A stretch of DNA of 11,597 nucleotides. Source: Ruminococcus sp. (GTDB taxonomy: Bacteria; Bacillota; Clostridia; Oscillospirales; Ruminococcaceae). Below, one piece after another: positions 6,485-11,597 of this stretch. Each line of letters starts with the position of its first letter. Position 1 is the stretch's first letter. Made by a program: the position numbers and the translations under genes. The notes under the pieces were generated by a model that saw only the letters and a list, made by a program, of their open reading frames with translations, was not told where the DNA came from and searched no databases. The DNA is taken from the NCBI GenBank assembly GCA_014799675.1, contig JAAVHM010000065.1, positions 1 to 11,597 on the forward strand, given 5' to 3'.

Positions 6485-6868
6485 TTACTCGATATTCTCC
6501 AATTTATCGGAGACCTCATGAAAATACGCCCTTGCGTTTTTGCTGAAAATAAGGGTAAAAAGGGCGATAACGTCAAGCAGGGCAATTGCTCCCAAAACGG
6601 GAAAAACCCCGATATACGGCACAGGCAGAACTGCGCCGTACTTACGGAAAACAAAGGCTATTACCGCAAGCACGGGGAGGTCTGCGATACGCAGGATCAC
6701 TCCGACGTTGCGGGCGGTAAGGCTTCCCCGCTTTATGTGGTAAGCCGCCGCAAAGCCTATTGCCGCCATAAGAATATTCAGTGTGAACAGCGACAGCGCA
6801 GAAATTACATAACACAATGCAGATACCAATGCCGCTGTTTTTCTGCCCTTGTCTGCTGCTGAGGTCAT
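6485..6868 (-). CDS. Hypothetical membrane protein with four predicted helices
   Basis: A 127-aa protein I cannot assign to a named family. Four hydrophobic segments are visible at roughly residues 11-29, 30-46, 57-75 and 88-108. They are separated by short basic loops such as HIKRGSLTARN and FRKYG, and followed by a charged cytoplasmic-type tail (SKNARAYFHEVSDKLENIE). The second helix pair resembles small DUF4064/DUF4190-like membrane proteins, but I would not press that. AAAGGAG lies ten bases before the ATG. It sits 35 bases after rsfS, and a TATAAT at 6898-6893 just past the rsfS stop lacks a good -35. It is probably co-transcribed with rsfS upstream and the CPBP protease downstream. Confidence 0.75.
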   Translation of the reverse strand: MTSAADKGRKTAALVSALCYVISALSLFTLNILMAAIGFAAAYHIKRGSLTARNVGVILRIADLPVLAVIAFVFRKYGAVLPVPYIGVFPVLGAIALLDVIALFTLIFSKNARAYFHEVSDKLENIE

Positions 6869-6903
6869 TGCCGTTCATCTCCTTTGAGGAAACATATTAT
6901 ACG

Positions 6904-7254
6904 TTACAGATATTTTGATATATCCACCTCTGCGCCGTCGCTCCAGAGACGTTCAAGATTATAGAAATCACGCATTTCCTTATTGAAAATGTGTACCACT
7001 ACGTCGGAATAGTCCAGAATTATCCAGTTTGAACCGTTATTGCCCTGAACCTGTCTTGGCTCTATGCCCTGCTCTTTCAGACGGAATTCAAGCTCGTCCG
7101 CAAGAGAACGGGTATGGGTGGAGGAAGTGCCGTTTGCTATTATGAAATAGTCGGCAATTATAGTCAGGTCTTTTATGCCGATGACCTTTATATCCTCGGC
7201 TTTTTTGGTATCGAGGGTCTTTACCGCTGCGGAGAGAATTTCTTCCTGTGTCAT
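6904..7254 (-). CDS. rsfS: Ribosome silencing factor RsfS (YbeB/Iojap family)
   Basis: RsfS binds uL14 on the 50S subunit and blocks joining with the 30S subunit when nutrients are scarce. The 116-aa product has the normal length and the family hallmarks: KKAEDIKVIGIKDLTIIADYFIIANGTS (about 17-44), then RQVQGNNGSNWIILDYSDVVVHIF, then the RDFYNLERLWSDGAEVD tail. Its ATG overlaps the yqeK stop by four bases (ATGA, 7251-7254), with AAGGACAGGTG just upstream. This gives translational coupling in the common Firmicute order nadD-yqeK-rsfS. Confidence 0.97.
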   Translation of the reverse strand: MTQEEILSAAVKTLDTKKAEDIKVIGIKDLTIIADYFIIANGTSSTHTRSLADELEFRLKEQGIEPRQVQGNNGSNWIILDYSDVVVHIFNKEMRDFYNLERLWSDGAEVDISKYL

Positions 7255-7856
7255 TTTACACCTGTCCTTTCTTTATCTTTCTCTTTCTTTTTTATGGAAA
7301 TATAATAGTTGTAAGCTTCTATAGTGTGGATTGGCAGCATTGAGCCTTTGTTCACAACGTCCGTTACGGAAAAGCGGAGGGCTTCAAGCATTGCCTTTTC
7401 TATGCTCTGATAGGCGTTCTTACGCATTTTTGAGACGTCCTTGTAATTTCTGTCGGCGGAAATAAGGTCGGCAAGATAAATAATTTCCTCAAGTCTGCTC
7501 ATGCCTGCTCGTCCAACGGTATGGTATCTTATGGCGTTGAGCATATCCTCGTCGTATACGTTAAGAGCCTGCTCGGCGTACCTTGCTCCCGCAATTGCGT
7601 GGTGAAGCGGCGGGGTAGCAATTTCCACCTGTGTAACGTTCCTGTCGGAATTTTTTACCATAGCAAGCTGCTCGTCCTTGGGTATCTCCTTGCAGATATC
7701 GTGGAGAAGTCCCGTTATATAAGCCTTTTCGGGGAATTTATAGTTATAGTGTTCCGCAAGCTTTTTAGCTTCCGCGGCGACGTTAAGGCTGTGCTGATAC
7801 CTTTTTTTGGAAAGCCGTATATCGAGAATATCCTTGATCTCCTCGGCAGAGTACAT
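7251..7856 (-). CDS. yqeK: YqeK-type HD-domain Ap4A hydrolase
   Basis: YqeK proteins are symmetrical bis(5'-nucleosyl)-tetraphosphatases that split Ap4A into two ADP using a metal centre. The 201-aa product has the HD fold: H22 in KRYQHSLNVA, the H52-D53 pair in GLLHDICKE, H85/H86 in PPLHHAIAGARYAE, H112 in AIRYHTVG and D130 in YLADLISADR, followed by a Lys-rich tail. Length and position between nadD and rsfS are standard. The ribosome binding site AAGAAGGTG (7870-7862) is five bases from the ATG and directly abuts a palindromic repeat whose CTTCTT segments could pair with it. An accessory role of this repeat in yqeK translation is only a hypothesis. Confidence 0.95.
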   Translation of the reverse strand: MYSAEEIKDILDIRLSKKRYQHSLNVAAEAKKLAEHYNYKFPEKAYITGLLHDICKEIPKDEQLAMVKNSDRNVTQVEIATPPLHHAIAGARYAEQALNVYDEDMLNAIRYHTVGRAGMSRLEEIIYLADLISADRNYKDVSKMRKNAYQSIEKAMLEALRFSVTDVVNKGSMLPIHTIEAYNYYISIKKKEKDKERTGVK

Positions 7857-7870
7857 AAAAACACCTTCTT

Positions 7871-7939
7871 AGAAGCAAGATTTTCAGAAGCAAGAAGCAA
7901 GAACAAGTAAAAGCAAAAATCTTGCCTCTTGCTTCTTAA
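7871..7939. repeat. Palindromic short intergenic repeat between nadD and yqeK
   Basis: On the plus strand the arms AGAAGCAAGAAGCAAGA (7886-7902) and TCTTGCCTCTTGCTTCT (7920-7936) are complementary at 16 of 17 positions. In the minus-strand transcript the odd position becomes a G-U pair, so the RNA can form a full 17-bp hairpin around a 17-base loop. A further AGAAGCAAGA unit lies at 7871-7880. The right arm plus flank (7920-7939) recurs inverted at 1386-1405. No U tract follows, so it is not an ordinary terminator. The structure resembles REP/MITE-like intergenic repeats. Confidence 0.72.
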
Positions 7940-7992
7940 ATTCTTTTTAGCATAGTAAAATTTTCAAGCGATAAAAAGATTACACAGCAAAT

Positions 7993-8601
7993 TCAATCGC
8001 TGTACAAATTATGTTCTTGTATATATTTTACTACATTTTGGGGAACATAGCAAGATATATCGGAAGAATTTTTAATTTTTTTACGAATTTCCGTTGAGGA
8101 GGCTTCAAAGGTATCTATGGGGACGACTGTCACGGAGCCGTGTTTTTTCAGAATTTCCGCCTGTTTTTCAAGCTCCGCCATGTCCTTTTGACCGCTTTCG
8201 CGGGAAGCGGCTATAAGTCCGCAGATGGAAAGGATTTCCTCAAAATTACGCCATTTATGAAACGACAGAAGCATATCGCTGCCGATGATGAGAAAAAGCT
8301 CGTCCTGCGGGTACTGTTCTTTCAAATGGCGGACGGTGTTTACCGTATAGCTTACGTCGGGCTGGGAAATTTCGTAGTCGCTGACGGTAACATATGGCAC
8401 GTCCTCAAAGGCAAGCTTACACATTTCAAAACGCTGTTTGCCGCTTGCGGGAATTCTTTCCATATTTTGTTTAAATGGGGAAATTCCCGCGGGCATTATT
8501 ATTATTTCGTCAAGCCCGACCTTGCTGTAAACCTGTTTCACGAGATTAATGTGTCCGTTATGGACTGGGTCGAAGCTTCCGCCGAAAACCGCCCTGTTCA
8601 T
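7993..8601 (-). CDS. nadD: Nicotinate-mononucleotide adenylyltransferase
   Basis: Transfers AMP from ATP to nicotinate mononucleotide, giving deamido-NAD, the common late step of NAD synthesis. The 202-aa product has the nucleotidyltransferase signature GGSFDPVHNGH (7-17, with H14 and H17). IIGSDML (105-111), HKW at 115-117 and the C-terminal ASSTEIR (167-173) bind the nucleotides. Length and motifs are typical. Its ATG shares one base with the yhbY stop codon (TAATG at 8603-8599). There is no good ribosome binding site of its own, so translation probably depends on coupling to yhbY. Confidence 0.97.
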   Translation of the reverse strand: MNRAVFGGSFDPVHNGHINLVKQVYSKVGLDEIIIMPAGISPFKQNMERIPASGKQRFEMCKLAFEDVPYVTVSDYEISQPDVSYTVNTVRHLKEQYPQDELFLIIGSDMLLSFHKWRNFEEILSICGLIAASRESGQKDMAELEKQAEILKKHGSVTVVPIDTFEASSTEIRKKIKNSSDISCYVPQNVVKYIQEHNLYSD

Positions 8602-8894
8602 TACTTTGCTTTAAGGTCTATTTTCGGGTTCTGGGGATTGCGCTTGAAAAGCACGAATTTGTTCCCTATGACCTGAACGACCTCGGACTTTGTTTTTTCC
8701 GCAAGCTCGTTTGCCGCCTCTGCCGGAGAGAGTGGGCTGCCGTCCTGCACTTTCATTTTTATAAGCTCTCTTGCTTTCAAAGCGTCGGAGACCTGCGTCA
8801 CCAAGGTGTCGATAATGCCGTTTTTACCCACCTGCAAAATGGTGTCCTCGGTCTGGGCTATGCTCTTTAAAATTGATCTTTGTTTGCTTGTCAT
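8601..8894 (-). CDS. yhbY: CRM-domain RNA-binding protein YhbY (YqeI), ribosome assembly
   Basis: A 97-aa single CRM-domain protein that associates with pre-50S ribosomal particles. It starts MTSKQRSILKSIAQ and contains the conserved GKNGI (about 24-28). The ARELIKMKV segment follows, then the C-terminal VVQVIGNKFVLFKRNP, where family members have the G-x-x-x-V-L-Y/F-R core. The ATG at 8892-8894 is chosen because AAAGGA lies nine bases upstream; the in-frame ATG at 8903 directly abuts that site. It heads the yhbY-nadD-yqeK-rsfS set and overlaps nadD by one base. The obgE neighbour common in related genomes is not seen on this side. Confidence 0.95.
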   Translation of the reverse strand: MTSKQRSILKSIAQTEDTILQVGKNGIIDTLVTQVSDALKARELIKMKVQDGSPLSPAEAANELAEKTKSEVVQVIGNKFVLFKRNPQNPKIDLKAK

Positions 8895-8926
8895 TTTTAT
8901 CATTCCTTTTTATACTTATTTATAAT

Positions 8927-9679
8927 TTATTCAGCAAAAATATATCTAATTGGGCTTTGGTCACCTTTTTTAAAAATGTTTGCAACCGATTTATTCTTAT
9001 ATTTTTTTCTGATGTCATCGGAAGCAATTTTTCCAACAAATTCATACCTGCATTTTCTATCTTTATCATTATTATCTATTTTTCTGCACATCATTGTTGA
9101 AAATGCGGGAAACCATTCTGCAATCTCATAAACCTCCAATACCATTCCATAATAGACCGCCAACGCATATTTTATCTTTTTAGCTTTCTCCAAATTAACT
9201 CTCCAATGTCCTCTTGTTGCTTCGTATAATTCATAAGGCGTTATGTCGTTATGATATAATTGATTTATGCGAATGAGCATTACATTTTCATCGAAATTTT
9301 CAATATCTATCTCCTCAACATTATATCTGGACTCAAGCAAAGAAACCTCTATTTTACCGTATATGCCCGAATTATGTCCCCTTTGTTTATTGGTAAGATT
9401 TTCTACTCCAATCAAGTCAATCGCTGCCGCCTCGACTTTAAGCGCGGTTTCCTCATCTACCCCATGAACAAGAATTTCAATAATCGGTTGTTTTCCATTT
9501 TTTACAAGGCTTTGAATATACATTGTCTTTTTACTGTCATCATTTAAAAACAAATGATCAAATACTCTATTTCCCTTGCCTTTACCTACATAAAAAGGTT
9601 TATGAGTATCTGGATCAGAATAAACATATACATAATATCCCAGTTCGTCTATTGTTTTCTTTGAAAATGACATCAACAT
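8927..9679 (-). CDS. LEM-3-like GIY-YIG nuclease-domain protein with conserved C-terminal domain (COG3680 type)
   Basis: Two-domain protein of 250 aa. Residues about 13-105 form a GIY-YIG-type nuclease fold. GIY is represented by YVYVY (16-20), YIG by YVGKGKGN (30-37), followed by the catalytic-type arginine R38. A candidate metal-binding glutamate is E83 in KVEAAAIDLIG, then NLTNKQRGHNSG. From memory this matches bacterial COG3680, relatives of animal LEM-3/ANKLE1. Residues about 133-250 are a second conserved block (VMLIRINQLY, LYEATRGHWRV, YALAVYYGMVLEVYEI, DDIRKKYKNKSV) that may be PUA/EVE-like; that is a guess. The start is ambiguous: GTG at 9691 overlaps the upstream gene by eight bases, and ATG at 9679 has GGTGAG seven bases upstream. 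Sampled lines are 30-38% GC against 40-50% in nadD, suggesting horizontal gain. Biological role unknown. Confidence 0.85.
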   Translation of the reverse strand: MLMSFSKKTIDELGYYVYVYSDPDTHKPFYVGKGKGNRVFDHLFLNDDSKKTMYIQSLVKNGKQPIIEILVHGVDEETALKVEAAAIDLIGVENLTNKQRGHNSGIYGKIEVSLLESRYNVEEIDIENFDENVMLIRINQLYHNDITPYELYEATRGHWRVNLEKAKKIKYALAVYYGMVLEVYEIAEWFPAFSTMMCRKIDNNDKDRKCRYEFVGKIASDDIRKKYKNKSVANIFKKGDQSPIRYIFAE

Positions 9680-9683
9680 TCTA

Positions 9684-10238
9684 TCACTCACCCGTTTCTC
9701 TTTTTATCAGCCGTAAAAGCCGCGGTCTGTTATACCGCTGGATTATCACGAAAATCATATCGAGCGCTGCCGCAATCAGGGAGGTTATAAGAAACACGGG
9801 CAAGACCCCGACTGCCAGCGAAAACAGCAGCGGCACAAAGCTTGCTATAACGTTGATCTCGTGGACTATTTCCGCCTGACAGGACGCTCCCAGAATTTCT
9901 TCGGTGCTGTGCTTTTCAAGCGAAAAAGTATCGGGATTATAGGTCGGCATTTTGTTCTTCCACTTTTTCACTCCAAGCCTTTTGTACAGTCCCGCTTCAA
10001 AGGCTTTCGGCTGAAACCACGGCTTGCGGTAATTCATTTTATTTCTGAACGCCGCCTGCATAATTCCGCCGATTAAAAGACGTACCGCAAAGTGATAAAA
10101 CACGGTATAGGACGTTATTTTCAGCGACATAAAAAATAAATTCGGCAGGAATTTATTCAGAATGGTGAAGATAATTCCCGCTGCAAGGCTGACCGCTGCG
10201 GTGATTTGCATGGACGATCGCGCTGTCGGTTTTTTCAT
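9684..10238 (-). CDS. CrtO-like (glycosyl-4,4'-diaponeurosporenoate acyltransferase family) membrane protein
   Basis: A 184-aa membrane protein that resembles the staphyloxanthin-pathway acyltransferase CrtO family. The visible signature is AFEAGLYKRLGVKKWKNKMP (79-98), then AEIVHE (122-127) and, after two hydrophobic helices, IIQRYNRPRL (165-174), the hallmark ending of this family. Four hydrophobic segments are seen, at roughly 11-29, 43-63, 128-147 and 148-166. No carotenoid genes (crtM, crtN, crtP, crtQ) are in the window, so the pigment function should not be transferred by name; a lipid or glycolipid acyl acceptor is plausible but unproven. I chose the ATG at 10236-10238 with GGGGGAA five bases upstream; the in-frame ATG at 10289 overlaps the -35 of the promoter. 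It heads a transcript continuing into the GIY-YIG gene. Confidence 0.8.
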   Translation of the reverse strand: MKKPTARSSMQITAAVSLAAGIIFTILNKFLPNLFFMSLKITSYTVFYHFAVRLLIGGIMQAAFRNKMNYRKPWFQPKAFEAGLYKRLGVKKWKNKMPTYNPDTFSLEKHSTEEILGASCQAEIVHEINVIASFVPLLFSLAVGVLPVFLITSLIAAALDMIFVIIQRYNRPRLLRLIKRETGE

Positions 10239-10265
10239 GAAAATTCCCCCGCAATATTTTCCCTT

Positions 10266-10294
10266 ATTATAGCATATATTTTCCTGCAAGTCAA
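10266..10294 (-). promoter_or_regulatory. Strong sigma-A promoter upstream of the CrtO-like gene
   Basis: Minus strand -35 TTGACT (10294-10289), 17-base spacer, extended -10 TGCTATAAT with TATAAT at 10271-10266. The predicted start gives a leader of about 20 bases. As no clear terminator or strong promoter is seen before yhbY, this may also feed the GIY-YIG gene and the yhbY-nadD-yqeK-rsfS set. Confidence 0.8.
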
Positions 10295-10310
10295 ATTGAT
10301 AATACGAATA

Positions 10311-11105
10311 TCATTTATTAAAGTATTTTACACCGCATTGAGAAAAACCTTTTAATATAGCTTTTCCTGTTTTCCATTGTCCTGTCGTTACCGTACAGTG
10401 AGAATATTCTGTTCGGGCAAATTCCGCAGGGAAGCCGCTTTCGCCGTATATAAACTCATATGTGTATACAGCTTTAGGATTCATAAACGGCGTACTTAGC
10501 ATATACTCAATATCTCTGCCGCGCCAGTTTTCATATAACGGATCATCATACATCATTATCTTTTCGGCTGTATTAAGCTCACGCATGACCTCCGCGGAAA
10601 CAATGTGTTCTCCCTCATAAAAATAAACGCAGCAGTCTATAACGGGAACAGAATATCTGTGCATATCTGCAAAGCGGTATTCGACGGGACGATGTTCTTC
10701 GTCGTATATTGTTTCGTATAATTCAATAAGCTTGCCGCCGCGCAATGGAAATAACGCACAGATAAGAGAGGTGTTCTCGTATACAAAAAATTCCTCGATA
10801 GCAGGGTCGCCGTAATTGTCGAAACACACGGAATAAACGGGCTGATCATTTTTATAAAAATGCTTGGAACGAAAAGCCTTTTTCTTAGGCTCTGATTTGA
10901 AAATTTTCCGTTCACAGCCCTTAATTTCAAAATCGAAGATATAATCCTCACGGTGCGGCTCGGTATGTCCCTCCGCCCATATTGTTTCATACTCGGCAGA
11001 AGCATCCACAGCATTTTTTAAATCGTAATATCTGTTCTTGTACCGACAGATAAGTTCCTCCATGTCAGCAGTTATCTGCCGAAGTACTTCTTCTGTAAAA
11101 TACAT
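10311..11105 (-). CDS. Hypothetical protein, 264 aa, downstream of tsaD
   Basis: I do not recognise a family. It has no signal peptide or membrane helix and should be cytoplasmic. It is rich in aromatic and acidic residues, especially Tyr, Phe and Glu. The N-terminal part (about 1-40, MYFTEEVLRQITADMEELICRY) is helical. The rest alternates short beta-like segments, such as DYIFDFEIKGCERKIF, YSVCFDNYGDP, FFVYENTSLICALF and CVYFYEGEHIV, ending FSQCGVKYFNK. The layout recalls immunity-type or SMI1-like cytoplasmic proteins common in gut Firmicutes, but no diagnostic motif is visible and I do not claim it. GGAGG lies seven bases upstream of the ATG at 11103-11105, and the gene begins 24 bases after the tsaD stop, so it is probably read from the tsaD transcript. 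Confidence 0.8.
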   Translation of the reverse strand: MYFTEEVLRQITADMEELICRYKNRYYDLKNAVDASAEYETIWAEGHTEPHREDYIFDFEIKGCERKIFKSEPKKKAFRSKHFYKNDQPVYSVCFDNYGDPAIEEFFVYENTSLICALFPLRGGKLIELYETIYDEEHRPVEYRFADMHRYSVPVIDCCVYFYEGEHIVSAEVMRELNTAEKIMMYDDPLYENWRGRDIEYMLSTPFMNPKAVYTYEFIYGESGFPAEFARTEYSHCTVTTGQWKTGKAILKGFSQCGVKYFNK

Positions 11106-11129
11106 AAAATTTCCTCCGCAATGAATTTT

Positions 11130-11597
11130 TTAAACGGAAATTTCGTCAAGGGAAAGCGTTGCCACGGCGTTGAGACTTTCATCTGCGCGTCTGCCTGCGA
11201 GGTAGTCGTAATACGCCTGACAGCCTATCATTGCCGCGTTGTCGCCGCAGAGGTCTAGCCTCGGCATATAAAGTCGGAAGCCGTTTTTTTCCCCCTGGGC
11301 TTTTAACATTCCGCGGACGGCGGAATTTGCGGAAACTCCCCCTGCAAGCGCAACGGTTTTGTAGCCGTACTCCTTTGCGGCGGCTATGGTTTTCTGCGTA
11401 AGAATTTCCGCAACGGTCTGCTGAAAGGAAGCCGCAAGGTCGTTTTTGTTTATGGTCTCCCCCTTTTGCTCGGCGTTATGGGCAATGTTTATAACCGCGG
11501 TTTTCAGTCCCGAAAAGGAAAAATCGTACTCGTTTCCCGCAACCTTTGGGTGTGGCAGCGGATAGGTTTTTGGATCACCCTGCTGCGCCGCCTTGTC
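11130..11597 (-). CDS. tsaD: tRNA N6-threonylcarbamoyladenosine transferase, C-terminal part
   Basis: TsaD (Gcp/YgjD family) transfers the threonylcarbamoyl group to A37 of ANN-decoding tRNAs together with TsaB and TsaE, which are not in this window. Only the last 155 residues are visible; the start lies beyond the right end. Family landmarks are YDFSFSGLKTAV, then ASFQQTVAEIL, the ASKHA nucleotide-binding stretch VALAGGVSANSAVR, the CGDNAAMIG motif and the short tail DESLNAVATLSLDEISV. The stop codon is TAA at 11130-11132. No frameshift is seen in the visible part. Confidence 0.96.
   Translation of the reverse strand, partial: DKAAQQGDPKTYPLPHPKVAGNEYDFSFSGLKTAVINIAHNAEQKGETINKNDLAASFQQTVAEILTQKTIAAAKEYGYKTVALAGGVSANSAVRGMLKAQGEKNGFRLYMPRLDLCGDNAAMIGCQAYYDYLAGRRADESLNAVATLSLDEISV

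Noticed and set aside
6439..6654. N-terminal extension of the CPBP protease to an ATG at 6654
   Set aside because: It overlaps the upstream membrane gene, encodes no family sequence and has no ribosome binding site; GTG at 6438 has AAAAGGAG upstream.
7862..7940. CRISPR-like array of AGAAGCAAGA units
   Set aside because: Units are about ten bases, irregularly spaced, without unique spacers or cas genes; better explained as a palindromic intergenic repeat.
8898..8926. Promoter directly upstream of yhbY (TTGCTG, 17 bases, TATAAA)
   Set aside because: The predicted start would fall after the ribosome binding site, making it unusable for yhbY; matches are expected in AT-rich sequence.

Overview
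This window looks like chromosomal DNA of a Clostridia-class Firmicute, most likely an Oscillospiraceae/Ruminococcus-type gut anaerobe. The reasons are gene order (yhbY-nadD-yqeK-rsfS with leuS close by), a CD1247-type acidic zinc-ribbon gene beside efp, AGGAGG-type ribosome binding sites, sigma-A promoters, and an ECF-type riboflavin transporter under an FMN riboswitch. Genus assignment is inference. Every gene I can support is on the minus strand, so the biological order runs from the right end to the left end.

Right end (about 11597-9684): the C-terminal part of tsaD (tRNA t6A synthesis) runs off the window. It is followed by an unrecognised 264-aa protein. A strong promoter at 10266-10294 then drives a small membrane protein of the CrtO-like acyltransferase family.

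Middle (9691-6904): an AT-rich two-domain GIY-YIG protein of the LEM-3/COG3680 type overlaps the end of the CrtO-like gene. Then comes the compact housekeeping set yhbY, nadD, yqeK, rsfS (ribosome assembly, NAD synthesis, Ap4A hydrolysis, ribosome silencing). It is tightly coupled: yhbY/nadD share one base and yqeK/rsfS share four. A palindromic short repeat sits between nadD and yqeK, just upstream of the yqeK ribosome binding site, and half of it recurs near position 1390.

Centre (6868-3196): two membrane proteins (an unrecognised four-helix protein and a CPBP-family intramembrane protease) lie between rsfS and leuS. leuS is complete and begins with TTG.

Left (3145-1): an AT-rich membrane-anchored hypothetical protein, rpsU (too short for most ORF lists) with a near-consensus promoter and a long leader, a rho-independent terminator, efp with its own promoter, the CD1247-type zinc-ribbon gene, an FMN riboswitch with a predicted terminator/antiterminator switch, and ribU, cut by the window start.

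Most of the window is core translation and cofactor metabolism. The accessory-looking parts are the GIY-YIG gene, the 148-aa and 264-aa hypotheticals, the two membrane genes before leuS and the short repeat. I found no CRISPR array, tRNA, rRNA, insertion sequence or clear defence operon, and no convincing new multi-gene system.
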